A stretch of 51,106 nucleotides of DNA from positions 1 to 51,106 of the forward strand of contig CAYYWV010000003.1 of the NCBI GenBank assembly GCA_964475385.1. Direction: 5' to 3'. The notes under the pieces are model-generated. The model was not told the DNA's origin. It saw nothing but the letters and a program-made list of their open reading frames with translations, and did not search any database. The DNA is from CAYYWV01 sp964475385 (GTDB lineage: Bacteria > Pseudomonadota > Alphaproteobacteria > JAAXGF01). Position numbers and translations under genes: made by a program. Positions 16,237-24,725 of this stretch are shown in pieces (positions within the stretch are counted from its first letter, which is position 1; each line of letters starts with the position of its first letter).

Positions 16237-16251
16237 CGACAGATTCTGTCG
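16237..16251. promoter_or_regulatory. perfect 15-bp palindrome, candidate operator
   Basis: CGACAGATTCTGTCG is a perfect palindrome around one central base. Its centre is about 62 bases upstream of the predicted minus-strand start, the position typical of class I activator sites. The regulator is unknown. Confidence 0.5.
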
Positions 16252-16319
16252 CATTCAGAAAATTCCGAGCGATCATGACCGTTCGCGGACGACCCCGGCC
16301 TGCGGTCAAGGCCAGGAAA

Positions 16320-16345
16320 GGGGCGGCGCTGGTTCGCGCCGCCCC
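16320..16345 (-). terminator. terminator of the DegP/HtrA gene
   Basis: A perfect 10-bp stem GGGGCGGCGC/GCGCCGCCCC (16320-16329 and 16336-16345) has a six-base loop and lies 47 bases past the minus-strand stop. A short CTTTCC follows on that strand. Confidence 0.65.
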
Positions 16346-16392
16346 AGTCCATCGGGGACGAAAACGCCGGAGATTCCAGCCGGCTTCCCCTC

Positions 16393-17892
16393 TTAGCCTT
16401 TGCTGATCTCGACCGCGACGAAACGCTGGTCGCCGCCCCGGTCGAGGAGCAGCAGCACCGATTTGCGCCCGGCCTTGGCCGCCTTCTTGACCTTGGCGAG
16501 AACCTCCTTCGGAGTCCGGACCGGCTCGAGGCCGACCTCGACGATCACGTCGCCGGGCCGCACACCGCGTTCGGCGGCATTGCCGTCCGGGTCGACCTCG
16601 GTCACGACCACCCCTTTGGCGTCTTCGGAAAGCCCGAACTGGTCGCGTACGTCGGGGGTGATCGTCGACAGCGACAGGCCAAGCGAGCCGAGCTCGGCCG
16701 TGCCTGGTTTCTCAGGCGTTGTGGAGGCGACCTCGCTCTCGCTCTCCTGAAGTTCGGCGATGGTGACCTTGAGCGTCTTGCGCTTGCCTTTGCGAAGGAC
16801 CACCACATCGACGATCTTGCCGATCTCGGTGTTGGCGACGATGCGCGGCAGCTCGCGCATGGCGCCGATCTCGCGGCCGTCGAACTCAAGGATCACGTCG
16901 CCGGTCTTGATCCCCGCCCTGGCGGCCGGGCTGTCGGGGGTGACGTCGGCGACCAGAGCGCCGCGCGCCTTGTCGAGGCCGAGGCCTTCGGCGATGTCGT
17001 CGCTTACCGCCTGGATGCGAACGCCGAGCCAGCCGCGCCGCGTGCGGCCGAACTCGCGGAGCTGCTTGATGACCGGTTTGGCGAGCGAGGAGGGAACCGC
17101 GAAACCGATGCCGACGCTGCCGCCCGAGGGCGAGAAGATCGCCGTGTTGATGCCGATCACCTCGCCATCCATATTGAACAAGGGGCCGCCCGAGTTGCCG
17201 CGGTTGATCGGCGCGTCGGTCTGGAGGAAGTCGTCATACGGCCCGGCGTTGATGTCGCGTCCGCGGGCCGAGAGAATCCCGGCCGTGACCGTATTGCCGA
17301 GCCCGAAAGGATTGCCGATGGCGAGCACCCAGTCGCCGACCCGGACCTTGTCCGAATCGCCGAACGAGACCGAAGGCAGCGGCTCTTTGCTGTCGATTTT
17401 GAGCAGCGCGAGATCGGTCTTCGGGTCGTGGCCGACGAGCTTGGCGTCGAACTCTCGGCTGTCGTTGAGGATGACCGTAATCTCGTCGGCGTCGGCGATG
17501 ACGTGGTTGTTGGTCACCACGTAGCCCGCCGGATCGATGATGAACCCGGAGCCGAGCGAGGTGACCCGTCGTTTGGTTTTGCGTTCCTTGCGACGCCGTT
17601 CAAGGAAGTCGCGAAACAGCTCCTCGAACGGCGAGCCCGGCGGGAACTGAGGCATCAGTTCGGGCACCTGGGCGGTGGTGATGTTCTGGGTCGTCGAGAT
17701 GTTGACGACGGCCGGCGTCAACCGGGCCGCGAGGTCGGCGAAGCCTTCCGGCGTGCCGCGCGCGGCGGCCGCGTGCGACAGCATGATCGCGGCGAGCCCG
17801 ACGAGAAGCCCGAAAAGCCGGGAGAGGCCGAGATCACGCCGGGCAAGGGTCGGCCGGTCGATGCCGGCGCGAACGGCGGGGCGAATCATCAC
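16393..17892 (-). CDS. degP: DegP/HtrA-type periplasmic serine protease
   Basis: This 499-residue protein is a Do-family protease and chaperone that degrades misfolded envelope proteins. A signal peptide or anchor spans about residues 24-44. The trypsin-like domain carries the triad His130 (TNNHVIA), Asp160 (KTDLALLK) and Ser234 (RGNSGGPLF). Two PDZ domains follow at about 285-375 and 405-495, each with a GDVI core (IKTGDVILEF, VRPGDVIVEV). The N-terminus has two consecutive Met codons. It is divergent from the PepSY/response-regulator/kinase operon, a layout that suggests shared envelope-stress control, though I see no conserved sigmaE-type promoter. Confidence 0.94.
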   Translation of the reverse strand: MMIRPAVRAGIDRPTLARRDLGLSRLFGLLVGLAAIMLSHAAAARGTPEGFADLAARLTPAVVNISTTQNITTAQVPELMPQFPPGSPFEELFRDFLERRRKERKTKRRVTSLGSGFIIDPAGYVVTNNHVIADADEITVILNDSREFDAKLVGHDPKTDLALLKIDSKEPLPSVSFGDSDKVRVGDWVLAIGNPFGLGNTVTAGILSARGRDINAGPYDDFLQTDAPINRGNSGGPLFNMDGEVIGINTAIFSPSGGSVGIGFAVPSSLAKPVIKQLREFGRTRRGWLGVRIQAVSDDIAEGLGLDKARGALVADVTPDSPAARAGIKTGDVILEFDGREIGAMRELPRIVANTEIGKIVDVVVLRKGKRKTLKVTIAELQESESEVASTTPEKPGTAELGSLGLSLSTITPDVRDQFGLSEDAKGVVVTEVDPDGNAAERGVRPGDVIVEVGLEPVRTPKEVLAKVKKAAKAGRKSVLLLLDRGGDQRFVAVEISKG

Positions 17893-18079
17893 TGCGCTTT
17901 CTCCTCTCGAATCCGTGGAAACGGTTGATGGTCAGGAACGATCGAGCGGATGGCACCATAGCACGGGCGCGTTCCAGACGCGCCGAACGACCGCAAAGAC
18001 CATACGCCCGGGCCTACAGTCCGCCGCGGGTCGGGTCGCACCATATAGGACGCAAAGCTTGAACAAAAGCTGAGGCCGG

Positions 18080-18114
18080 TGTTCATTTGGCATTCACCCG
18101 CGGATTGATACGCT
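18080..18114 (+). promoter_or_regulatory. direct-repeat operator and -10 box before the PepSY/two-component operon
   Basis: TGTTCA (18080-18085) and CATTCA (18091-18096) form a hexamer-N5-hexamer direct repeat with an 11-base period, as used by OmpR/PhoP-type regulators. Twelve bases later comes TACGCT (18109-18114), a plausible -10. This is the arrangement of PhoP-activated promoters and fits autoregulation by the response regulator. Transcription would start at or next to the ATG at 18121, and no ribosome binding site is present, so the message may be leaderless. Confidence 0.5.
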
Positions 18115-18120
18115 AGGCAC

Positions 18121-18498
18121 ATGAAACGGGGCCTTCTCGCGCTCGTGCTCGCGGCTCTGGTCGCGCTCGCCCCGGCGAACGTGACGGCCGATGACGACCA
18201 CGAACGCGCCCGCCGCGCTTTCGAGTCCGGCGAAATCGTAGGCCTGCGCCAGATCCTCGGTCGCGTCCAATCCACTTACCAGGGCAAGATCCTGGAGATC
18301 GAGCTCAGAGAGCGTCGGCGCGACGGTTGGGGGCCACCGTGGGTATATATGGTCAAGGTGCTGACGCCTCAAGGCCATGTGCTTGCGCTTGAGCTCGACG
18401 CCAAGACGACGCGCGTGCTCCGCGTGCGCGGGCGGGGCGGCGATCGCGACGATTTCGAGCGTGAAAAAAAGAAACGGAAGAGGGGCCACGACGACTGA
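18121..18498 (+). CDS. secreted PepSY-domain protein, probable sensor-kinase modulator
   Basis: This 125-residue protein has a clear signal peptide (MKRGLLALVLAALVALAPANVTA) and one PepSY domain: ERARRAFESGEIVGLRQILGRV, then EIELRERRRDGWGPPWVYMVKVLTPQGHVLALELDAKT. The C-terminal tail is highly charged (EREKKKRKRGHDD). PepSY proteins encoded next to two-component systems are thought to sit in the periplasm and influence the kinase or a protease. Its stop overlaps the response-regulator start (TGATG), so the two are translationally coupled. In the rhizobial FeuPQ system a small periplasmic inhibitor, FeuN, plays that role; this protein is an analogue by position, not by visible homology. Confidence 0.85.
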   Translation: MKRGLLALVLAALVALAPANVTADDDHERARRAFESGEIVGLRQILGRVQSTYQGKILEIELRERRRDGWGPPWVYMVKVLTPQGHVLALELDAKTTRVLRVRGRGGDRDDFEREKKKRKRGHDD

Positions 18499-19184
18499 TG
18501 CGCATTCTTCTGGTCGAAGACGAGCGCGCGCTCGCCGCCCAGGTCGCCGCCGCGCTTCGAAACGCCGGCTATACGGTGGACGTCGCCTACGACGGCGAAG
18601 AAGCCCATTACCTGGGCGAGGTCGAGCCCTATGACGCCGTGGTGCTCGACCTCGGGCTGCCGGTGCTCGACGGGCTCTCGGTCCTGCGCCGCTGGCGCGA
18701 GGCCGGACGCGACATGCCGGTCCTCATCCTTACCGCGCGCGACCGCTGGAGCGAGAAGGTCGAGGGCTTCGATTCGGGGGCCGACGACTACGTCGCCAAG
18801 CCTTTCAACATGGAGGAGCTGCTCGCCCGCATCCGCGCGCTGATCCGCCGCGCCGCCGGCCACGCGACGCCCGAGCTGGTCTGCGGCCCGGTCCGGGTGG
18901 ACACCCGGTCCAGCCGGGTCAGCGTCGACGGCGCGCCGGTGACGCTCACCGCCCACGAGTACAAGCTGCTCGCCTACATGATGCACCATCAGGGCAAGGT
19001 GATCTCGCGCACCGAGCTGGTCGAGCACATCTACGGCCAGGACTTCGATCGCGATTCGAACACCATCGAAGTCTTCGTCGGCCGCTTGCGCAAGAAGCTC
19101 GGCGCCGACGTCATCCGGACCTTGCGGGGCCAGGGCTACATGTTGGCCGCGCCTGGGGATGCGTTGCCCGCGAATGAGGGCTAA
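18498..19184 (+). CDS. OmpR-family response regulator (FeuP/PhoP-like)
   Basis: This 228-residue regulator has a receiver domain (residues 1-115) with acidic pocket Glu7/Asp8, phospho-acceptor Asp51, Thr79 and Lys101. A winged-helix DNA-binding domain follows (about 125-220), with HEYKLLAYMMHHQGKVISRTELVEHIY and DSNTIEVFVGRLRKKLG. The close fit of the receiver to PhoP/FeuP-type regulators and the neighbouring kinase point to envelope or divalent-cation sensing. The probable binding site is the direct repeat at 18080-18096. It overlaps the kinase gene by 11 bases. Confidence 0.94.
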   Translation: MRILLVEDERALAAQVAAALRNAGYTVDVAYDGEEAHYLGEVEPYDAVVLDLGLPVLDGLSVLRRWREAGRDMPVLILTARDRWSEKVEGFDSGADDYVAKPFNMEELLARIRALIRRAAGHATPELVCGPVRVDTRSSRVSVDGAPVTLTAHEYKLLAYMMHHQGKVISRTELVEHIYGQDFDRDSNTIEVFVGRLRKKLGADVIRTLRGQGYMLAAPGDALPANEG

Positions 19185-20523
19185 CTCTCTCAGCTTTCGT
19201 CTCGCCGCCGGCGCGGCGCTGTGGATCACGGTCGCCCTGATCGTCGCGGGTTTCGTGCTTTCGGGCTTGTTTCGCGACCACGTCGAGCGAGGGTTCGAGC
19301 GCCAGATCATGCTCCAGCTCGATCGGCTCGCGGCGCTCAGCGAGGTCCGCCCGGGCGGCGTGGTCAAGCTGAAGCGCCTGCTGGCCGATCCCCGCTTCGA
19401 GCAACCCTACTCGGGCTGGTACTGGCAGATCACCAGCGACGACGGGCCGGTCCGCCGTTCGCGCTCGCTCTGGGATCAGGTGCTCGACCACACTCCCGTT
19501 CCGATCGCGTCGGGCGAGGTCCAGCGCTACACCGCCGAAGGCCCCGACAATCAGATCCTCTGGGGGCTGCGCCGGAATATCACCCTTCCGGGCTCGGGCC
19601 GGGTTTATCAAATTTCGGTCGCCGCCGACGTTTCCGAGCTGCGCGACGCTATCCGCGACTTCGATTCGACGCTGGCGCTTTCGCTTACCGCGCTCGGGGT
19701 CGGGCTTTTGATCGCGGTGGTGGTTCAGGTCCGGTTCGGCCTTCAGCCGCTCAGACACCTCCGCCACGCGCTGATCGACGTCCGCACCGGGCGAGCGACG
19801 CGGCTGGTCGGCCGCTTTCCCGAAGAGGTCAAGCCGATGGTCGCCGAGCTCAACGCGCTGCTCGATCACAACGCCCGGGTGGTCGAGCGCGCCCGCACCC
19901 ATGTCGGCAATTTGGCGCACGCGCTCAAGACCCCGCTCAGCGTAATCGCCAACGCCGCTTCCGGGGCCGGCGGCGAGCTCGGGGAGACCGTTCGTCAGCA
20001 GGCGCGGGTCATGTCCCGTCTGATCGACCATCACCTTGCGCGGGCGCGCATGGTGGCGGCGGGCGAGGTGCTCGGCGTGCGCACCGAGGTCGCGCCCGTC
20101 GCCGAAACCCTGCGTCGGACTCTCATGCGCATCTACGAGGATCGGAACATCGCCATCGCGGTCGAAGGCGGCGCCGACCTCGCCTTTCGGGGCGAGTCGC
20201 AAGACCTTCAGGAGATGCTCGGCAACGTCATGGACAACGCCTGCAAATGGGCGAGATCGCAGGTGAAGGTCACGCTTTCCGCCGCCGATGGACGGCTCGT
20301 GCTCGCCGTCGACGACGATGGGCCGGGGCTTGCTCCGGAAGCGCGCGCCCGGGTCTTCGACCGCGGCCGCCGGCTCGACGAGGCGGTGCCCGGCGACGGG
20401 CTCGGGCTCGCCATCGTGCGCGACGTGGCCGAGCTTTACGGCGGCGCGGTTCAGCTCGAGGACTCGCCGCTCGGGGGCCTGCGCGCGATTCTCGATTTGC
20501 CGGCGGCGGAAACCGCGTCCTGA
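19174..20523 (+). CDS. membrane sensor histidine kinase (FeuQ/PhoQ-like)
   Basis: This 449-residue kinase has one N-terminal transmembrane helix (about residues 10-32), a periplasmic sensor loop of about 130 residues, a second helix (about 167-187), a HAMP-like linker, and a histidine box NLAHALKTPL with His249 as likely phosphorylation site. The ATPase domain shows the N box (NVMDNACKWA), G1 (DDDGPGL) and a G2 region (GDGLGLAIV). The H-box His is followed by ALKTPL instead of the usual ELRTPL, as in PhoQ. I prefer the ATG at 19174 over 19159 because the remaining N-terminus goes straight into the first helix. Confidence 0.92.
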   Translation: MRANSLSFRLAAGAALWITVALIVAGFVLSGLFRDHVERGFERQIMLQLDRLAALSEVRPGGVVKLKRLLADPRFEQPYSGWYWQITSDDGPVRRSRSLWDQVLDHTPVPIASGEVQRYTAEGPDNQILWGLRRNITLPGSGRVYQISVAADVSELRDAIRDFDSTLALSLTALGVGLLIAVVVQVRFGLQPLRHLRHALIDVRTGRATRLVGRFPEEVKPMVAELNALLDHNARVVERARTHVGNLAHALKTPLSVIANAASGAGGELGETVRQQARVMSRLIDHHLARARMVAAGEVLGVRTEVAPVAETLRRTLMRIYEDRNIAIAVEGGADLAFRGESQDLQEMLGNVMDNACKWARSQVKVTLSAADGRLVLAVDDDGPGLAPEARARVFDRGRRLDEAVPGDGLGLAIVRDVAELYGGAVQLEDSPLGGLRAILDLPAAETAS

Positions 20524-20556
20524 CGCAAAACGGGGTGGCGTCGGCTCCTGTCGCCC

Positions 20557-21834
20557 ATGTATACGGGGCCTATGTCCTCGCAGTCGCAGGGTGATCCCCC
20601 ATCGTCGGTCGTCGTGATCGGCGCGGGCGTCGTCGGTCTCTGCGCCGCGCGCTGGCTTCAACGCGAGGGCTTCGCGGTTACCGTGGCCGACCCGGCGCCG
20701 CCGGGCGAATCCTGCTCGTTCGGCAATGCGGGAATCATCGCGACCGGGGCGGTCGCGCCGGTGGCGATGCCGGGCGTCTTCGGCAAGCTGCCGCGCTGGC
20801 TCTTCGACCCGGTCGGGCCGTTGCGGCTGCGCTGGGGGTATCTGCCGCGGCTGCTCCCTTGGCTTTTGCGATTCGTCGCCGCCGCGCGGCCGGCGCGCGT
20901 CGCCGCGATCGCCGATGCGCTTCGGGCGCTCAACGCGCCGGCGCTCGACGCTTGGCGAGCGCTTCTGGGGCCGGCCGACTTCGCCGATCTGATCCGCGCC
21001 GAGGGCCTGGTCTACGTCTACCGCGACGAGGCGGCGCGCAAGGCCGATTCTTACGGCTGGGCGCTGCGGCGCGCGCGCGGAGTGGCGTTCCGCCCTTTGG
21101 ACGCCGCCGCGCTCCGCGCGGTCGAGCCTGCGCTCGGCCCCGGCTGGACCGCCGCGATGCTGCTCGAGGACGGCGGCCACACGGTCGATCCCCTGCGGCT
21201 CTCGCGCCGCCTTGCGGAGCGTTTCGTCGCCGACGGCGGGCGGCTCGTCGCGGCCCGAGTCACGGGGCTCGATGTGGGCGGCGACGGACGGGTCGCGGTG
21301 CGCACCGACCAGGGCGGCACACCCCCGGGCCGGGTCGTCGTCGCCGCCGGGGCCTGGTCGCGGCCGCTCGCCCGAATGCTCGGCGCGCGCGTGCCGCTGG
21401 ATACCGAGCGCGGCTACCACGTCACTCTGCCCAACCCCGGGGTGACGCTGCGCCGCCCGGTCGCGGCGCCCGATCTCGGCTTTATCGCAACCCCGATGGC
21501 GGTGGGCTTGCGCATCGCCGGCACGGTCGAGTTCGGCGGCCTCGAAGCGCCGCCCGATATGCGCCGGGCGCGGGCTCTGCTCCGCCACGGACGCGCGCTG
21601 TTTCCCGGCCTTTGCGATAGCGGCGCATCCACCTGGATGGGTTTCCGTCCTTCGCTTCCCGATTCGCTTCCCGTCATCGGCCGGGCGCGGCCCGGGGTGG
21701 AGGCTTGGCTCGCCTTCGGCCACGGCCATCTCGGCCTTACCGAAGGCGCGATCACAGGCCGGCTTGTCGCTGAGATGATTGCGGGGCGCGCCCCCGCGAT
21801 CGACGTCGCGCCCTACCGGCCCGATCGGTTCTGA
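20557..21834 (+). CDS. dadA: D-amino-acid dehydrogenase-like FAD oxidoreductase
   Basis: This 425-residue flavoenzyme has the DadA layout: VVVIGAGVVGLCAARWLQREGF at the FAD-binding N-terminus, SFGNAGIIATGAVAPVAMPG near residue 50, a middle substrate domain, VVVAAGAWSRPLARMLG near 263, TERGYHVTLPNPG, and the C-terminal WMGFRPSLPDSLPVIGRA with FGHGHLGLTEG. DadA oxidises D-amino acids to keto acids at the membrane face. It lies 33 bases after the kinase and could be read through, but a functional link to that system is unsupported. The start is 20557 or the ATG at 20572. Confidence 0.85.
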   Translation: MYTGPMSSQSQGDPPSSVVVIGAGVVGLCAARWLQREGFAVTVADPAPPGESCSFGNAGIIATGAVAPVAMPGVFGKLPRWLFDPVGPLRLRWGYLPRLLPWLLRFVAAARPARVAAIADALRALNAPALDAWRALLGPADFADLIRAEGLVYVYRDEAARKADSYGWALRRARGVAFRPLDAAALRAVEPALGPGWTAAMLLEDGGHTVDPLRLSRRLAERFVADGGRLVAARVTGLDVGGDGRVAVRTDQGGTPPGRVVVAAGAWSRPLARMLGARVPLDTERGYHVTLPNPGVTLRRPVAAPDLGFIATPMAVGLRIAGTVEFGGLEAPPDMRRARALLRHGRALFPGLCDSGASTWMGFRPSLPDSLPVIGRARPGVEAWLAFGHGHLGLTEGAITGRLVAEMIAGRAPAIDVAPYRPDRF

Positions 21835-21837
21835 TGC

Positions 21838-22281
21838 TTACGGCCGGCTCGCCGCGGCGCGGATGAAAGGCGTGAAGGCGGGAAAGGCGAGGCTCGCGCG
21901 ATAGACGATCGCCTCGCGGTAGGCGGGCGCGCGACGGATGGCGGCGCGCACGATGGTCGCCACCGAGCCCGGGCGCTGGCGGATCGCGCCGACCACCACA
22001 TCGACCACCGAGGACTCTTGGATGCGCTGGCGGGTGCGCTGGGCGATCTCGTCGCGCGCCGGGTTGCCGACGAGACCGGCGCTGATCGCCGCGTTGCGCC
22101 CCGCGGCCTCGCCGGCCGCCATCGCGTCTTCGAGCGCAGCGGCAAACCCCGGCGGCAGCGGGCCTTCCTGGGCGTCCGCCGCGGCGGGCGCAAAAGCGGC
22201 CAGGGCGCAGACGACAAGCGCGCCCGCAAGGCGGGGCGGGAGAAGGCGTATCGCACCGTGAAAAACAGCGAAAACCGTCAT
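21838..22281 (-). CDS. secreted protein of unknown function
   Basis: I do not recognise this 147-residue protein beyond its export signal. From MTVFAVFHGAIRLLPPRLAG a hydrophobic segment runs to PAAADAQ, a likely cleavage site. The mature 110 residues are largely helical (AALEDAMAAGEAAGRNAAISAG, ARDEIAQRTRQRIQESSVVDVVVGAIRQ) with no cysteine. The start at 22281 was chosen because it opens the signal peptide; the longer frame to 22359 adds a non-signal stretch. It converges with dadA, with three bases between stops. Confidence 0.55.
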   Translation of the reverse strand: MTVFAVFHGAIRLLPPRLAGALVVCALAAFAPAAADAQEGPLPPGFAAALEDAMAAGEAAGRNAAISAGLVGNPARDEIAQRTRQRIQESSVVDVVVGAIRQRPGSVATIVRAAIRRAPAYREAIVYRASLAFPAFTPFIRAAASRP

Positions 22282-22418
22282 TCGCGCATTCTCCGCAAAC
22301 GCGACGGCCCAGGCGCAGGTCAAGGGTATCGCCGCCCGCGCGCGGCCACAAGCGGCCAATCGTCTTCCGCTCGGCCGCGCCGCCTGCTATGACGATAACG
22401 ACGAACCAGGGAGGGGCC

Positions 22419-23081
22419 ATGAAAAAAGGCGTTCTCGGTCTCGACGATCGGCTTTACGACTACCTTCTTTCGGTCTCGCTCCGCGAGCCCGAGATCTTGA
22501 GACGCCTGCGCGAAGAGACCGCGGCGCTTCCGGACGCGGTCATGCAGATCGCGCCCGAGCAGGGGCAGTTCATGCGCCTGCTGGCCGAGCTCATCGGCGC
22601 CCGCCAGGCGATCGAGGTCGGCGTGTTCACCGGATACTCGAGCCTGTCGGTCGCGCTCGCGCTGCCCGCCGACGGCCGGCTCGTCGCCTGCGACGTGAGC
22701 GAGGAATGGACGGCGATCGCGCGCCGCTACTGGGCCGAGGCCGGCGTGGCCGACCGGATCGAGCTTCGCCTCGCGCCGGCGCTTGAGACCCTCGATGCGC
22801 TGCTCGCCGCGGGCGAGGCCGAGATCTTCGACCTCGCCTTCATCGACGCCGACAAGACCGGATACGCCGCCTATTACGAGCGAATCCTGGCGCTCCTGCG
22901 CCCGGGCGGGCTGGTCCTGATCGACAACGTGCTGTGGAGCGGCAAGGTCGTCGATCCCGCCGTCGACGACGAGGACACCCGCGCCCTTCGCGCTTTCAAC
23001 GCGATGCTGCACGCCGACGAGCGCGTGAGCCTCAGCATGCTTCCCATCGCCGACGGCCTTACGCTCGCCCGCAAGCGGTGA
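22419..23081 (+). CDS. class I SAM-dependent O-methyltransferase (family 3)
   Basis: This 220-residue enzyme belongs to the caffeoyl-CoA/catechol O-methyltransferase family. It shows MQIAPEQGQFMRLLAELIGAR, the SAM-binding IEVGVFTGYSSLSVALALP near residue 65, DVSEEWTAIARRYW, the metal-binding FIDADKTGYAAYYE near 140 and DNVLWSGKVVDP near 168. The acceptor is unknown; bacterial members methylate varied catechols. The ATG at 22419 follows a strong AGGGAGGGG. The next 249 bases (23082-23330) contain hairpins, for example CGCTCGC/GCGAGCG at 23213-23234, and GGCGG/CCGCC then CTTT at 23242-23258, a weak terminator, but no gene I can support. Confidence 0.9.
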   Translation: MKKGVLGLDDRLYDYLLSVSLREPEILRRLREETAALPDAVMQIAPEQGQFMRLLAELIGARQAIEVGVFTGYSSLSVALALPADGRLVACDVSEEWTAIARRYWAEAGVADRIELRLAPALETLDALLAAGEAEIFDLAFIDADKTGYAAYYERILALLRPGGLVLIDNVLWSGKVVDPAVDDEDTRALRAFNAMLHADERVSLSMLPIADGLTLARKR

Positions 23082-23330
23082 GCTCGGCGAGCGCGGGACC
23101 GTCGAACAGGGCTCCAGAGGGCCTCGATCTTGGGGCCATAGGCGCGGTCTCCGGCGTAAGGAGGAATGCGCGCGCGGACCAGCGCGGGAGCGCCTCCACA
23201 TCGGCGCCTGCCCGCTCGCTGCGCTGGGCGAGCGCGACGGAGGCGGCGTCCGCCCTTTCCCTTACCCTTGATGCGCTCGGCGCTGCGCCCCCAACGAATC
23301 ACCAACCGGGTTCGCGCTCGGGCGCGCAAC

Positions 23331-24632
23331 TCACAGGCCCGTGTCCGGCGCGGCGGCGGTCGCCGCTTCCTGCGCGCGCACGGCCGCCGCGAGCGCGTCG
23401 ATCAGGGCGGGCGTAATCCGGCCGTCGACGCGCAGCCCCTTGCGCCTCTGGAAGGCCCGGATCGCCGCCCGGGTTCCGCCGCCGACCATGCCGTCGACCG
23501 CTCCGGCGTACAACCCCAGCGTCTTGAGATAGCGCTGGACCGTGAGCTCGTCGCGGCCGAAGGCGGCGGTCGGACGGGGCTGGGCGCGTACAGGGCGCGG
23601 CTTTTCGAGCTTGATCTGTTTGCGCAGAGCGGCGGCCCGGCGCGCCCCGGCGAGGCGCTCGCGGTCGTCCAGCCGGGCGGCGAGCTGATCGCGGTAGGAC
23701 GCGCCGGTCTCGTTGCTCTCGGCGGCGAGAAGCAACCAGGCATAGGCCTCGACCGGGTCGCGCGCGACCCCTTGGCCGTTGGCGAGCAGAAGGCCGAGGT
23801 TGGCCTGGGCGAGGCCGTCGCCGGTCAGCGCGGCGGCGCGGAACCAGCGCGCCGCGGCCGCGAGGTCGCGTCGAATGTCGGTGCCGAAGGCGAGGAGGAT
23901 GCCGAGATTGGTTTGGGCGGTCGCGAAGCCCTGCTCGGCGGCGCGCCGGTACCAGCGCACCGCCTCGCCCGTATCGGCGGCCACCCCGATTCCTTTCTCG
24001 TACATGTAGCCGAGGTTGTTCTGGGCCGGAGCGTAGCCCTGCTCGGCGGCGGCGCGGTAAAGCGCCACCGCGCGGGCGATATCGCGCGGAACCCCTTGGC
24101 CGAGGGCGTAGAGCCGGCCCAGATTGAACTGGGCGGGGGCGAAGCCGCGCGCGACCGCGGCGCTGTAGAGCGCGACCGCGCGGGCGATATCGGGGCCGCC
24201 GTCGACCCCGGTTTCGTAAGCGACGGCGAGGTTGAACGCGGCCTCGGGATAACCTTGTTCGGCGGCGCGTTCGTACCAGTGAAGCGCCTTTTTCGCATCG
24301 CGCCTAAGACCGAGGCCGCTGGCGTACATCTGACCCAGCCGGAACTGCGCCGGGGCGAACCGCCGATCGGCCGCGCGGCGATACCATTCGATCGCCCGGG
24401 CCGTGCTGCGCGGCACGCCGAAGCCGTTCTCGTAAAGCGCCCCGATGTTGTACATGGCGTCGAGGTCGCCGGCGCGGGCGAGCGGCATCCAGTGCGCCTT
24501 GGCGCGCGCGTAATCGCCGGCTTCGAAGGCCTTCCATCCGTCGTCGAAATCGGCGCGGGCGGGCGCGGCGAACGTCAGCGCGGCGGCCAAGGCCAGCGCG
24601 ATCAATCGCAGCCGTCGGAAAGAAGGCGTCAT
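23331..24632 (-). CDS. Sel1-repeat protein with C-terminal peptidoglycan-binding domain
   Basis: This 433-residue protein is exported (signal peptide ending APARA near residue 30). Seven Sel1-like repeats of about 36 residues follow, each with an A-x-x-NLG-x-x-Y core (GDLDAMYNIGALYENGFGV through GLAQANLGLLLANGQGV). A basic Arg/Lys/Pro-rich linker leads to a PG_binding_1 domain near the end (VQRYLKTLGLYAGAVDGMVG, RAAIRAFQRRKGLRVDG). Such proteins tether signalling or assembly scaffolds to the cell wall. The ATG at 24632 opens the signal peptide. It is divergent from alkA. Confidence 0.88.
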   Translation of the reverse strand: MTPSFRRLRLIALALAAALTFAAPARADFDDGWKAFEAGDYARAKAHWMPLARAGDLDAMYNIGALYENGFGVPRSTARAIEWYRRAADRRFAPAQFRLGQMYASGLGLRRDAKKALHWYERAAEQGYPEAAFNLAVAYETGVDGGPDIARAVALYSAAVARGFAPAQFNLGRLYALGQGVPRDIARAVALYRAAAEQGYAPAQNNLGYMYEKGIGVAADTGEAVRWYRRAAEQGFATAQTNLGILLAFGTDIRRDLAAAARWFRAAALTGDGLAQANLGLLLANGQGVARDPVEAYAWLLLAAESNETGASYRDQLAARLDDRERLAGARRAAALRKQIKLEKPRPVRAQPRPTAAFGRDELTVQRYLKTLGLYAGAVDGMVGGGTRAAIRAFQRRKGLRVDGRITPALIDALAAAVRAQEAATAAAPDTGL

Positions 24633-24659
24633 ATCTCGGAGCGGGGCGGTGCCGATTGA

Positions 24660-24682
24660 GCGCATCATCATTTATGATGCGC
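24660..24682. promoter_or_regulatory. perfect 9-bp inverted repeat between the Sel1 gene and alkA
   Basis: GCGCATCAT (24660-24668) and ATGATGCGC (24674-24682) flank CATTT. It lies in a divergent promoter region of fewer than 100 bases, so it is more likely an operator than a terminator. No regulator is suggested by neighbours. Confidence 0.45.
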
Positions 24683-24725
24683 GCATCCCGCGCGCCGCCG
24701 CAAGGACGCGTGCGCTTCGACGCCG

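Noticed and set aside
16253..16264. CodY-like ATTCAGAAAATT
   Set aside because: CodY is a Firmicutes regulator and this is a half match; the nearby perfect palindrome is the better signal.
19111..21729. An 872-residue minus-strand frame over the kinase and dadA genes
   Set aside because: Rich in His/Arg/Asp without any domain, and antisense to two well-supported genes.
23082..23330. Small open frames between the O-methyltransferase and Sel1 genes
   Set aside because: Both strands give Arg/Ala-rich sequence with no start signal or domain; hairpins explain the structure.
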